From Anaerolineae bacterium (GTDB lineage: Bacteria; Chloroflexota; Anaerolineae; Promineifilales; Promineifilaceae), in assembly GCA_020848035.1 (NCBI GenBank), contig JADLAX010000020.1:1-64000 (forward strand): a stretch of 64,000 nucleotides of DNA, in the 5' to 3' direction. Below are positions 7,988-15,509 of this stretch, piece after piece (positions within the stretch are counted from its first letter, which is position 1; each line of letters starts with the position of its first letter). A program made the position numbers and the translations under genes. The notes below the pieces were generated by a model. That model saw nothing but the letters and a program-made list of their open reading frames with translations, was not told where the DNA came from and made no database searches.

Positions 7988-8444
7988 GTTGTTTTCTCTT
8001 CCTTAACGCCAACACAAGGCACAGTCCCCGTTAAACGGGAATCTACGTAAGAAAAGGAGGTGTCGCACCCGTTGGGTTTGGTGCGTAATTTTGAATGACA
8101 GGGGAGGCAGCGCTACGGCCGTTTTCCGCAAAAACACACGTGCACCACGGTCAATGTCGCTGGCCAGACTCTGTTGCCAGGAACGCCGAAAGGTGAGGGC
8201 GTCCGTTTGGTGAAGCTCCTTTGATATTACGCCACTGGGTAATTTTGTCAACCTAAATCACCCCGTTCTGAATGATTTTAATCACCTGCTGCCCAATACC
8301 ATTTGTCACCATTTACCCAAGGGGTCGGTGAGTTTTTTTGTGAGAATATTTTGTTAGGGTGAAACTACCTCAAGCAGTGGCAGGGGCGTGGAGCACAGCG
8401 GCCAACGGCCGTTTGTTAGTTAAATCTCAGGAGTTTTCCATAGA
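7988..8444. other. Divergent intergenic region, glpA and REC-kinase
   Basis: This 457-nt gap lies between divergently transcribed genes and must hold both promoters. I see two ACGGCCGT palindromes (near 8115 and 8406), a small inverted repeat (CCCCGTTAAACGGG near 8027) and AT-rich stretches around 8250-8360, but no promoter good enough to call. An 82-codon minus-strand open frame at 8003-8251 has no recognisable features. Confidence 0.5.
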
Positions 8445-9626
8445 ATGCAATCCCTACAAGGCTCTATCCTGGTGGTAGATGACAATGCCGTCATCCGGCA
8501 AATCTTAAAACTGGCACTGGAGCAAAATCATCATCATGTGACCATGGCCACTGACGGCCAGGAAGCCATCGAGCTAATGGAAAAACATTATTTTGATTTG
8601 ATTTTGCTCGATATCATGATGCCCAAAATGAATGGTTTCCAGGTGCTGGAGCATATAGCCAAAGTACCCGAACTGGCCCAGATTCCCGTCATCGTCATTT
8701 CGGCCGACGGCCAGATTGACAACGCCATTCGCTGCATCCAGCTGGGGGCCGAAGATTACCTGGTAAAGCCGCCTAACCAGACTTTGCTGCGCACGCGGGT
8801 AAATGCCAGCCTGCGTAAAAAGTTTCTGCATGACCAGGAACAGGCACACCAGGCCGAAATGGAGCGTATGTATGAAGCGGTAAAAGACGCCAACCAGGCC
8901 AAAACCGAGTTTATCGCCATGGCCGCCCACGAGCTGCGCAATCCGCTCAGCCAGATTGCCACCACCAACGCCCTGTTTAGCCGCGTGGGTGAGCTGAATC
9001 CCGCCCAAACCCAGCTGTTAGAAAAAGTCAACTTTAGTTTGGAGCGTATGAAGGCATTGATTGTTGACCTGGATGACATTTCGCGGCTGGAAACAGGCAA
9101 CATGCGCGTGGCGCTGCAACCCCTCAACCTGGTAGAACTAATCTATAAAACGGCCGACAGCCTCCAGCAAGATGTGATTAGCCGCAGCCATTCGCTGACG
9201 CTCAACGTGCCGTCCGATATGCCTTTGGTCTGCGCCGATCGGGAGCGAATGATTCAGGTTCTGACCAATTTGATGGGCAATGCGCTGAAATACACGCCCA
9301 ACGGGGGCCAGATAACGGTAACGGCCGTACACCAAAAACACGCCAAAGCGGTTCATGTCACCATACGCGACACCGGCCTGGGCATTCAAGCCGATGAGCA
9401 GAGGCAAATCTTTACCAAATTTTTCCGCTCCGGCGACACCGACGTTCGAGCCCGGCCCGGCACCGGCCTGGGACTGTACATCACCAAGTCGCTGGTAGAA
9501 ATGCAAAACGGCCGTATCTGGTTCGACAGCAAGTATGGCCAGGGCACTCAATTCCACTTCACCTTGCAGCTGGCAAGTGAGGCCACCAAAACAGAGCTGG
9601 ATTCAGATACGGCCGTTTCTGGTTAA
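8445..9626 (+). CDS. Response-regulator/histidine-kinase hybrid (REC-HisKA-HATPase)
   Basis: The 393-aa soluble protein begins with a receiver domain (phospho-acceptor Asp56 in LLDIMMPKMNG). A short coiled coil follows, then a HisKA domain with His162 in AAHELRNPLSQI. The ATPase domain has the N box (NLMGNALKYTPNGG), the G1 box (DTGLGI) and the G2 box (RPGTGLGLYITKSLVEM). It has no membrane segment, so it is a cytosolic kinase that probably receives phosphate from another kinase and relays it. CAGGAG about 9 nt upstream supports the start. No cognate output gene is adjacent, so the target is unknown. Confidence 0.9.
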   Translation: MQSLQGSILVVDDNAVIRQILKLALEQNHHHVTMATDGQEAIELMEKHYFDLILLDIMMPKMNGFQVLEHIAKVPELAQIPVIVISADGQIDNAIRCIQLGAEDYLVKPPNQTLLRTRVNASLRKKFLHDQEQAHQAEMERMYEAVKDANQAKTEFIAMAAHELRNPLSQIATTNALFSRVGELNPAQTQLLEKVNFSLERMKALIVDLDDISRLETGNMRVALQPLNLVELIYKTADSLQQDVISRSHSLTLNVPSDMPLVCADRERMIQVLTNLMGNALKYTPNGGQITVTAVHQKHAKAVHVTIRDTGLGIQADEQRQIFTKFFRSGDTDVRARPGTGLGLYITKSLVEMQNGRIWFDSKYGQGTQFHFTLQLASEATKTELDSDTAVSG

Positions 9627-9645
9627 ACGTTGACCCGGTTACGGC

Positions 9646-10008
9646 CTACATAAACAAACGTCCCACCACCACAAAAGCGGCCAGCAAACCCAAAACCACG
9701 TTGGGCACCAGCATCGGCATTTCACCCCGCCGCAGGTGCGTTACCGCCGCGCCAATCATAGTCAAAACCAGGCCGATGGCAGCAACCCCGGTTAACACGG
9801 GCAAAATGCCCAGCGCCATGGGCAAAACAAGCCCAATCGCCCCCAAAACCTCCAACGCACCAATCAACCGGATGGTGTTGGGCGCAAAATCTTCCACCCA
9901 GGCCATGTTGGTTGCCAATTTTTCCTTAGGCTGGGCCAGCTTCATGCCGCCCGCCATCAAAAAAGCCACCCCTAAAAGTCCTTGTACAATCCACAAAGCA
10001 GTATTCAT
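9646..10008 (-). CDS. DoxX-like membrane protein
   Basis: This 120-aa protein has four hydrophobic segments (near residues 5-20, 45-62, 66-88 and 99-118). Between the first two lies the family motif GGMKLAQPKEKL..NMAWVEDFAP, which identifies the DoxX-like (DoxX_2) group. These small membrane proteins are linked to thiol or oxidative stress and quinone chemistry, but their reaction is not established. The gene is preceded by a near-perfect sigma-70 promoter with two matching operator dyads, so it is tightly regulated on its own. It is convergent with the upstream sensor kinase. Confidence 0.85.
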   Translation of the reverse strand: MNTALWIVQGLLGVAFLMAGGMKLAQPKEKLATNMAWVEDFAPNTIRLIGALEVLGAIGLVLPMALGILPVLTGVAAIGLVLTMIGAAVTHLRRGEMPMLVPNVVLGLLAAFVVVGRLFM

Positions 10009-10037
10009 CTTTTCTCCAGGTTTGAAAGTGAATAAAT

Positions 10038-10086
10038 GGACTTAAGTCCGTTTTCGTATTCTAGCGGACCCAGGTCCGTTTGTCAA
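10038..10086 (-). promoter_or_regulatory. DoxX promoter with twin operator dyads
   Basis: Reading the minus strand, TTGACA (10086-10081) and TAGAAT (10063-10058) are separated by exactly 17 bp, a near-consensus sigma-70 promoter. Two related dyads, GGACCCAGGTCC (10066-10077, read on the plus strand, inside the spacer) and GGACTTAAGTCC (10038-10049, just after the -10), have centres 28 bp apart and are both followed by CGTTT. Their placement would block RNA polymerase. The shape suggests a dimeric repressor of TetR or similar type; no such gene is adjacent. Confidence 0.8.
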
Positions 10087-10168
10087 CAGCCCAAGAAAGC
10101 GGGCAAAGGCTTCATTTTGCGCTATCATTGCCTTATTCTTGCCTTATTCTGATGATGGGAGCATTGCT

Positions 10169-11164
10169 TTGACAAACCCTTCTCCAAACCCTAAACCACG
10201 TTCGGCACACAGCGTCAGCAAACAAGAGCTGCGCGCCAGCCTGATTTTGCCGGTAATCATCACCCTCCTAATTTGGGGCGTGGGGCTGCTGCTTTACGTG
10301 GTAACTCCTGGCGAATTTAATACGGCCGTTGCCATCTTCATCAGCCTGGCCCTGTTAGCCTTTTTGCTTTACTGGACTCGACATGCCGAAAATCGCTTGC
10401 GGCTTACGGCCGTCGTCATCGCCATTCCGGCCCTGCTGGGCATTAGCCTGGGCCTGATTCGCGGCCGCGTCAGCGACACCCTGCTGGGCGTGGGCGTTAC
10501 CTTCCTGCTGCTCTTTTTGTACCGCACCTTCAACACGCCCATCTCCTACCGGGTTGCCTTTCGCCACTTCCGCGCCGGTAACATGACCACCGCCCTGGAG
10601 CTGGTTGATAAAGCCATCGCCGCCCGGCCCGACTTTTGGGAATCGTATCAGCTGCGCGCCCTCATCTTTCTCACCGAACTGGACTTCAGCCGCGCCGAGC
10701 GCAGCGCCAAAGAAGCCATCGCCCGCAAACCCAACGCCCACCCGGTCTACAACACGCTGGGGCAGGTTTACCTGGCCCAGGCCCGGTTCGACAAAGCGCA
10801 GACCAGCCTGGCCCAGGCGTTGGAACTCGATCCCGGCAACGCGCTTTATCGCTATCATTTGGCCTTGTGCCAGTTCCGGCAGGAGGATTATCGGGCAGCG
10901 GCGGCCACCTTCATGGAAGCGATCAGCGGCTCACTGCGCTTTCTGGAGTACGAACTGCAAGCTCACTACTACCTCTGGCGCTGTCTGGCGCAGCTGGGGG
11001 AAACAGAGCAGGCCAGCACGGTTCACGAAAAGATGCAGGCCTTTGCCGAGGGCGTCCCGCTTATCCAGGAACAGCTGGCCGACCAGCCGGACTATCCCCA
11101 TCTGCCCTATCTCCAGGCAGACGCCGCCGATCTGGCGCAGCAGTTTAAGCAGCATAAATCGTGA
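10169..11164 (+). CDS. Membrane-anchored tetratricopeptide-repeat protein
   Basis: The protein of about 331 aa has a basic cytoplasmic N-terminus and two hydrophobic hairpins (around residues 30-80 and 90-130). A run of tetratricopeptide repeats follows, for example ALELVDKAIAARPDFWESYQLRALI, SAKEAIARKPNAHPVYNTLGQVYLAQARFDKAQTSL and ALELDPGNALYRYHLALCQF. TPRs normally scaffold protein complexes. I chose a TTG start at 10169 because GGGAG lies 7 nt upstream; a TTG at 10139 is also open. It is convergent with the thioredoxin-like gene. The function is unknown. Confidence 0.75.
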   Translation: MTNPSPNPKPRSAHSVSKQELRASLILPVIITLLIWGVGLLLYVVTPGEFNTAVAIFISLALLAFLLYWTRHAENRLRLTAVVIAIPALLGISLGLIRGRVSDTLLGVGVTFLLLFLYRTFNTPISYRVAFRHFRAGNMTTALELVDKAIAARPDFWESYQLRALIFLTELDFSRAERSAKEAIARKPNAHPVYNTLGQVYLAQARFDKAQTSLAQALELDPGNALYRYHLALCQFRQEDYRAAAATFMEAISGSLRFLEYELQAHYYLWRCLAQLGETEQASTVHEKMQAFAEGVPLIQEQLADQPDYPHLPYLQADAADLAQQFKQHKS

Positions 11165-11195
11165 TTTTTCCTGCATCACGTTTCACGCTTCACTC
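11160..11195. terminator. Possible bidirectional terminator with ACGTGAA repeat
   Basis: At the end of the TPR gene, CGTGAT (11160-11165) pairs with ATCACG (11175-11180), followed by copies of TTTCACG. The site lies between convergent genes. The stem is short, so the confidence is limited. Confidence 0.4.
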
Positions 11196-12312
11196 AGGGA
11201 ACGCGGAAGGTGTTGGTGTGGTGGTGGCTGCCGGGTGAGGCGACGCAGCCGGTGAAGGTGAAGGCGTACAGCGCCAGCCCACGCGCCTGAAAGGTGAGCC
11301 ACAGGGTGTGGTGACCAAAGTCGAGGTTGTTGACCAGGTTCACCAGGCGCGGCCGGTCGATGCGCACATAGCTACGGCCGTTTTCCCCCCACAGCACATC
11401 ACGGCCCGCCTCTTCGGGGGTCAGGTAACGGCCGTCTTGCACCACTTCCACCACCGGATCCGCCCCGGTGGGCCGCAGCCCCAGGGCCGATTCAACAGGA
11501 TCGGCCGTGGGGGAGAGGACCGCGTTAACGGAAACGGCCGTATACGGCAGTACAATCTCGCCCCCCTGCTCCCCGGCAAAAGCCAGCGCCTCCGGCCAGG
11601 CCCGCCAGATGCCATCAACAAAAAACTGGCCTTCCTGCCACATTTTGGCGGGCGGCAGCTGGTAAATCACCGAATTGTTGGGCAGGTACCCTTCCGGGTT
11701 GCCCAGCGCCCCGCCAAACAGGCCACCGCCCTGGAAACCAGCATGCAGCTCGGGCGTCGGGCGGTAACATACCGCTCCAGAAGCGTCCTCGGCGCGCAGC
11801 GGCGGCAGCAGATCGGGCAGCGAAAGTCCCGGCTGGCGCTGGCGCAGCAGCATCTGGATTGCCTGCTCCGTTTCCCGATAATGCCCTTCCCCCTGGCGGC
11901 GGAACCGCACGTAGCCATCGGCATCAATCAGGAACTTGGTGGGCCAGGCCCGGGTGGCAAACCGGGTCCAATTTTCCTGCGTATTGTCTAGCAAAATGGG
12001 ATAAGGAATTTCATACTCGGCAATGGCGGCTTCGAGATGCTGGCGAAAATGGGCAAAGCGAAACTCCGGCGTGTGAATGCCAATGATCACCAGGCCATGT
12101 TCGGCATACCGTTGGTGCCACTGTTTCAGATACGGGAGCGTCCGCAGGCAGTTAATGCAGGTATAATCCCAGAAGTCGATCAGGACAACCTGACCACGCA
12201 GTGGATTGGGACCAGGTGACTGTTCGTTTTGGGGTGGACGGCCGTTGAGCCACTCACCCTCGGCCAAAGCTGGCATACGAACAAGGCGCGGGTCAAGCAA
12301 AACATCAGACAT
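11194..12312 (-). CDS. DipZ-like redoxin protein (thioredoxin fold plus beta-sandwich)
   Basis: The 372-aa protein begins with a TlpA/redoxin domain that has the active-site motif WDYTCINCLRTLPYL (Cys52/Cys55). It continues as in the C-terminal half of DipZ proteins: GRYLTPEEAG followed by a beta-rich module that ends with YAFTFTGCVASPG. DipZ normally also has a membrane CcdA-like part, which is absent here, and there is no clear signal peptide, so it may act in the cytoplasm or be exported another way. It probably carries out disulfide exchange. It is a single gene convergent with the TPR gene. Confidence 0.82.
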   Translation of the reverse strand: MSDVLLDPRLVRMPALAEGEWLNGRPPQNEQSPGPNPLRGQVVLIDFWDYTCINCLRTLPYLKQWHQRYAEHGLVIIGIHTPEFRFAHFRQHLEAAIAEYEIPYPILLDNTQENWTRFATRAWPTKFLIDADGYVRFRRQGEGHYRETEQAIQMLLRQRQPGLSLPDLLPPLRAEDASGAVCYRPTPELHAGFQGGGLFGGALGNPEGYLPNNSVIYQLPPAKMWQEGQFFVDGIWRAWPEALAFAGEQGGEIVLPYTAVSVNAVLSPTADPVESALGLRPTGADPVVEVVQDGRYLTPEEAGRDVLWGENGRSYVRIDRPRLVNLVNNLDFGHHTLWLTFQARGLALYAFTFTGCVASPGSHHHTNTFRVP

Positions 12313-12633
12313 GATTCAATTTTAACACGACAAAAAAGTTGGGGAAAAAGCGAATCGGTTGAAGCGAGTTAGCTCAAGCCACAAACCTGGTTAGCAGGAT
12401 AAATGATCGTTTGGTTCTTCAGATTTTGCTGGCGTGGGAATGAAGGTTACAACAAGTATGGTTATGAGAATAAATACTGGTAGCCAATTCATCACAAACT
12501 CTCCAAGAAGATTTTTTATGAACGATTTGCATTATCAGCTTTTCTCTATCCTAATTCACTAAGGTGATAGTCATTCTGACGGTAAAATTATTTACACAAC
12601 ATGCTGTTTTTGCGCCAAATGTGAGGATTTCCT
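12313..12633. other. AT-richer intergenic region upstream of panB
   Basis: This 321-nt divergent gap is clearly more AT-rich than its surroundings and has no ACGGCCGT motif. It contains the 33-codon frame listed next and must hold the pan promoter. GAGG about 9 nt before the panB ATG is a plausible Shine-Dalgarno. I see no confident -35/-10 pair. Confidence 0.5.
12391..12492 (-). CDS. Candidate 33-aa single-pass small membrane peptide
   Basis: An ATG at 12492 is preceded by GGAGAG at a spacing of about 8 nt and opens a 33-codon frame. The peptide has a continuous hydrophobic helix (VFILITILVVTFI, residues 6-18) followed by a polar tail TPAKSEEPNDHLSC. The strong ribosome site plus a well-formed transmembrane helix argue for a real small protein. 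There is no homology support from the sequence alone. It lies upstream of the DipZ-like gene on the same strand, about 80 nt away, so it could be in the same transcript. Confidence 0.4.
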   Translation of the reverse strand: MNWLPVFILITILVVTFIPTPAKSEEPNDHLSC

Positions 12634-13488
12634 ATGAGCCGAAAAAAGGTGACCATTCTTGATATTCAAAAGCGTAAGGCGAACCAGGTTCCGCTTACGA
12701 TGCTGACGGCCTATGATTTCACCGCCGCCATTCTGGTGGATCAGGCCGACATTGACATTATTTTGGTGGGGGATTCGCTAGGCATGGTGATGTTGGGTTA
12801 TCCGGGCACCACCCAGGTGACGATGGAGGAGATGCTGCACCACTGCAAAGCGGTGGCGCGGGGCACAACGGCCGCTTTCCTGGTCGGTGATATGCCGTTT
12901 ATGAGCTACCAGGCCGACGTGGCCGAAGCGGTGCGCAACGCCGGGCGCTTCCTCAAGGAGGCGGGCATGGACTGTGTCAAGGTGGAAGGTGGCCGCGAAA
13001 TCGCCGACACGGTGCGGGCCATCGTCCGTGCGGGCATTCCGGTGATGGGCCATATTGGCCTGACGCCGCAAACGGTGTCGCAGCTGGGCGGCTACCGGAT
13101 TCAGGGCAAAACGGCCGCTTCCGCCCACTCCTTGCTCGAAGACGCTCTGGCCTTGCAGGAAGCTGGTGTTTTTGCCGTCGTTCTGGAAGCTATCCCGGCT
13201 TCGGTGGCAAGGGCCATATCCGAGCAGCTGACCATCCCCACCATCGGCATTGGCGCGGGCGTGGGCTGCGACGGCCAGGTGCTGGTCTACCACGACATGC
13301 TGGGGCTGTACGACCGGCTCCAGCCCCGTTTTGTGAAGGAGTATGGCCAGATTGGGGCCGAGATTGTAACGGCCGTACAAACCTACGCCGCAGAAGTGCG
13401 CCAGCGCCAATTTCCCGCCGAGGAACACACCTACCCGATGAACGAGGCCGAAGAAGCGGCCTTCCTGGCGGCGGTGGCCGGGCGATAA
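12634..13488 (+). CDS. panB: 3-methyl-2-oxobutanoate hydroxymethyltransferase
   Basis: PanB transfers a hydroxymethyl group from 5,10-methylene-THF to 2-oxoisovalerate to give ketopantoate, the first step of pantothenate and CoA synthesis. The 284-aa protein shows the metal/substrate motif LVGDSLGMVMLGYPGT, followed by VGDMPFMSY, VKVEGG, GHIGLTPQ and IPTIGIGAG, all typical of the TIM-barrel family. It is the first gene of panB-panE-panC. One base separates its stop from the panE start. The length is normal. Confidence 0.96.
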   Translation: MSRKKVTILDIQKRKANQVPLTMLTAYDFTAAILVDQADIDIILVGDSLGMVMLGYPGTTQVTMEEMLHHCKAVARGTTAAFLVGDMPFMSYQADVAEAVRNAGRFLKEAGMDCVKVEGGREIADTVRAIVRAGIPVMGHIGLTPQTVSQLGGYRIQGKTAASAHSLLEDALALQEAGVFAVVLEAIPASVARAISEQLTIPTIGIGAGVGCDGQVLVYHDMLGLYDRLQPRFVKEYGQIGAEIVTAVQTYAAEVRQRQFPAEEHTYPMNEAEEAAFLAAVAGR

Positions 13489-13489
13489 G

Positions 13490-14494
13490 ATGCGCATTGC
13501 CATTATTGGAATTGGGGCGATGGGCTGCCTGTTTGGTGCAAAGCTGAGCCAGGTGGCCGAAGTGACGCTGGTAGGCCATTGGCCTGCCCAGCTGGCGGCG
13601 CTGCGCGAACATGGCTTGCGCCTGATTGACCCAGACGGCCGTTCCCACACCCTCCGCCTCAGCGCCACCGATGATCCCCAAACGGCCGCACCGGCCGACC
13701 TGGCCCTGATTTTGGTCAAAAGCTACCAGACGCCGCAGGCGGCGGCGACGGCGCAGCAGCTGTTGGCAGCGCACGGCGTGGCGCTGACGCTGCAAAACGG
13801 GCTGGGCAATTTAGAGCAGCTGACGGCCGTTCTCGGCCCCCACCGCGCCAACCTGGGCATTACCTCCGAAGGGGCGGCGCTGCTGGCCCCGGGCGTGGTG
13901 CACCACGCGGGCACTGGACACACCACCCTCGCCGACGCTGAAGGAACAGCGCCCCCTGAGCCTGTCGAAGGGGCCGTTTCACCCCACACGATCGCGGAAT
14001 TATTTGCCGCAGCCGGATTTGCCACCAGCCTTTCGCCCACTGTCGCCGGTCTGGTTTGGGGCAAGCTGGCGGTCAATGCGGGGATCAATCCGCTGACGGC
14101 CGTTTTGCAGGTGCCCAACGGATTTCTGGCGGAAAATGCCGCCGCGCGGCAGCTGATGCAGCTGGCAGCGCAGGAAGTGGCGCGGGTGGCAGCGGCACAA
14201 GCCATCCAGCTGCCCTTTGCCGACGCGGCGGCGCAGGCACTGGCTGTTGCCAAAGCAACAGCAGCCAATCATTCGTCGATGCGGCAGGATGTGGCCAACG
14301 GCCGTCCCACCGAGATTGGCGCGATTTGCGGCGCAGTGGTGGCGGCGGGTCGCAAAGTGGGTGTGTCGACGCCGGTGAATGGGGTGCTGCAAACGGCCGT
14401 GCAGCAAGCCGAACAGGGCATCTGGCCAGACGCACCCACACCGGAGGCCATCTTGTCGCTGCTTTTGGCGCAAATTGAGCAGGCAAAAACATAA
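13490..14494 (+). CDS. panE: 2-dehydropantoate 2-reductase (ketopantoate reductase)
   Basis: PanE reduces ketopantoate to pantoate with NADPH. The 334-aa protein starts IAIIGIGAMGCLFGAKL (NADP-binding GxGxxG). It has LVKSYQT and TLQNGLGN in the Rossmann domain, and an alpha-helical C-terminal domain with LVWGKLAVNAGINPLTAVL and HSSMRQDVANGRPTEI, the conserved catalytic region. An odd insertion, PPEPVEGAV near residues 154-163, is encoded by a palindromic repeat (13951-13974) and is slightly foreign to the family. It is very tightly coupled to panB. Confidence 0.93.
   Translation: MRIAIIGIGAMGCLFGAKLSQVAEVTLVGHWPAQLAALREHGLRLIDPDGRSHTLRLSATDDPQTAAPADLALILVKSYQTPQAAATAQQLLAAHGVALTLQNGLGNLEQLTAVLGPHRANLGITSEGAALLAPGVVHHAGTGHTTLADAEGTAPPEPVEGAVSPHTIAELFAAAGFATSLSPTVAGLVWGKLAVNAGINPLTAVLQVPNGFLAENAAARQLMQLAAQEVARVAAAQAIQLPFADAAAQALAVAKATAANHSSMRQDVANGRPTEIGAICGAVVAAGRKVGVSTPVNGVLQTAVQQAEQGIWPDAPTPEAILSLLLAQIEQAKT
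13951..13974. repeat. GAGCCTGTCGAAG palindromic repeat inside panE
   Basis: GCCCC-CTGAGCCTGTCGAA-GGGGC is an imperfect palindrome that encodes PPEPVEG in frame. The core TTCGACAGGCTCAG also occurs three times at 19040-19145 outside genes. It is a REP-like unit that has entered a coding sequence without breaking it. Confidence 0.75.
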
Positions 14495-14496
14495 TC

Positions 14497-14575
14497 CACC
14501 GATTTCACAGATGACACAGATTGTTCTTCTCTGTGAAACTCTGTGTCTCCTCTGTGAACCTCTGTGTTCCAGAAA
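14497..14575. repeat. CACAGAT/CTCTGTG inverted repeat between panE and panC
   Basis: Direct copies of CACAGAT are followed by CTCTGTGAAACTCTGTG and further CTCTGTG copies, so the RNA can fold back on itself. It separates panE and panC by 100 nt within an otherwise tight operon and may tune panC expression. Confidence 0.65.
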
Positions 14576-14594
14576 ATTTGTAGAGGAAACCACC

Positions 14595-15437
14595 ATGATA
14601 GTGACAGACCAAATTGATGAAGTACGAAAGCAGCGCTGGACCGAGCCAGGACTGACGTGGGGCTTTGTGCCGACGATGGGGTATTTACACGCGGGGCATT
14701 TGTCGCTGGTGCAGCTGTCGTTGGCGGGCAATGAGCGGACGGCCGTTTCCATCTTCGTCAACCCCACCCAGTTTGCCCCGACCGAGGATTTGAGCGCCTA
14801 CCCGCGCAACCTGGCGGGTGACTTAGCCATGCTCGAAGCCGCCGGGGTTGACCTGGTTTTTACGCCCAACGACGCCATCATGTACCCGCCCGGCTTCCAG
14901 ACGACGGTGAGCCTGAGCCAGGTGACGCAGCCGCTGGAGGGCAGTTCGCGCCCGACCCATTTTGCTGGGGTGGCCACCGTGGTGGCCAAGCTGTTTAACA
15001 TCGTCCAGCCGACGCGGGCTTACTTTGGCCAGAAAGACGCGCAGCAGACGATTGTGCTGCGGCAGATGGTACATGATTTGAACTTTAACCTGGAGATGGT
15101 GATTGGCCCCACCGGCCGCGAGCCGGATGGGCTGGCGCTGAGTTCGCGTAATGCCCTGCTCTCGCCGGAAAACCGGGCGGCGGCACCGGTGGTGTACCGG
15201 GCGCTCAGCGCGGCCCAGGCCGCCTACGACGCAGGGGAGCGTTCTGGTGAGGCGCTGCGCCAGACAATGCGGGCGGTGATGACGGCCGTTCCTCAAGCGC
15301 GCATCGATTACGTCAGTGCCGCCGACCCGCGTACGCTGCAAGAGCTGGAGGTGATAGAGGAGGGGGTGTTGCTGTCAACGGCCGTCTTCTTCGGCAAAAC
15401 CCGGCTCATCGACAACATTTTGATTGAAGGAGATTAA
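14595..15437 (+). CDS. panC: Pantothenate synthetase (pantoate-beta-alanine ligase)
   Basis: PanC condenses pantoate and beta-alanine with ATP to form pantothenate. The 280-aa protein has VPTMGYLHAGHLSLV (the HIGH-type nucleotide-binding motif), FVNPTQFAP, YFGQKDAQQ and the KMSKS-like region around GLALSSRNALLS. I start at the ATG at 14595, which has GAGG upstream and matches the family start; the open frame extends further up through the repeat. It ends within a hairpin shared with the convergent gpmI gene. No panD is seen in the window, so beta-alanine must come from elsewhere. Confidence 0.95.
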   Translation: MIVTDQIDEVRKQRWTEPGLTWGFVPTMGYLHAGHLSLVQLSLAGNERTAVSIFVNPTQFAPTEDLSAYPRNLAGDLAMLEAAGVDLVFTPNDAIMYPPGFQTTVSLSQVTQPLEGSSRPTHFAGVATVVAKLFNIVQPTRAYFGQKDAQQTIVLRQMVHDLNFNLEMVIGPTGREPDGLALSSRNALLSPENRAAAPVVYRALSAAQAAYDAGERSGEALRQTMRAVMTAVPQARIDYVSAADPRTLQELEVIEEGVLLSTAVFFGKTRLIDNILIEGD

Positions 15438-15503
15438 CCGCAGAGAACGCCGAGAACGCGGAGTTACATTCTTTTCCTCAGCGAACTCCGCGCGCTCTGC
15501 GGT
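15437..15503. terminator. Bidirectional hairpin between panC and gpmI
   Basis: ACCGCAGAG (15437-15445) pairs with CTCTGCGGT (15495-15503), and an inner pair CGCGGAGTT/AACTCCGCG strengthens the fold. The position between convergent genes supports a bidirectional terminator. Confidence 0.6.
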
Positions 15504-15509
15504 AAGAAT

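Noticed and set aside
6767..8050. 427-codon plus-strand frame over glpA
   Set aside because: Antisense of GlpA, rich in His/Gly/Arg as expected of a GC-rich shadow frame.
8003..8251. 82-codon minus-strand frame upstream of glpA
   Set aside because: No motifs, no good ribosome site, and overlap with a likely promoter region.
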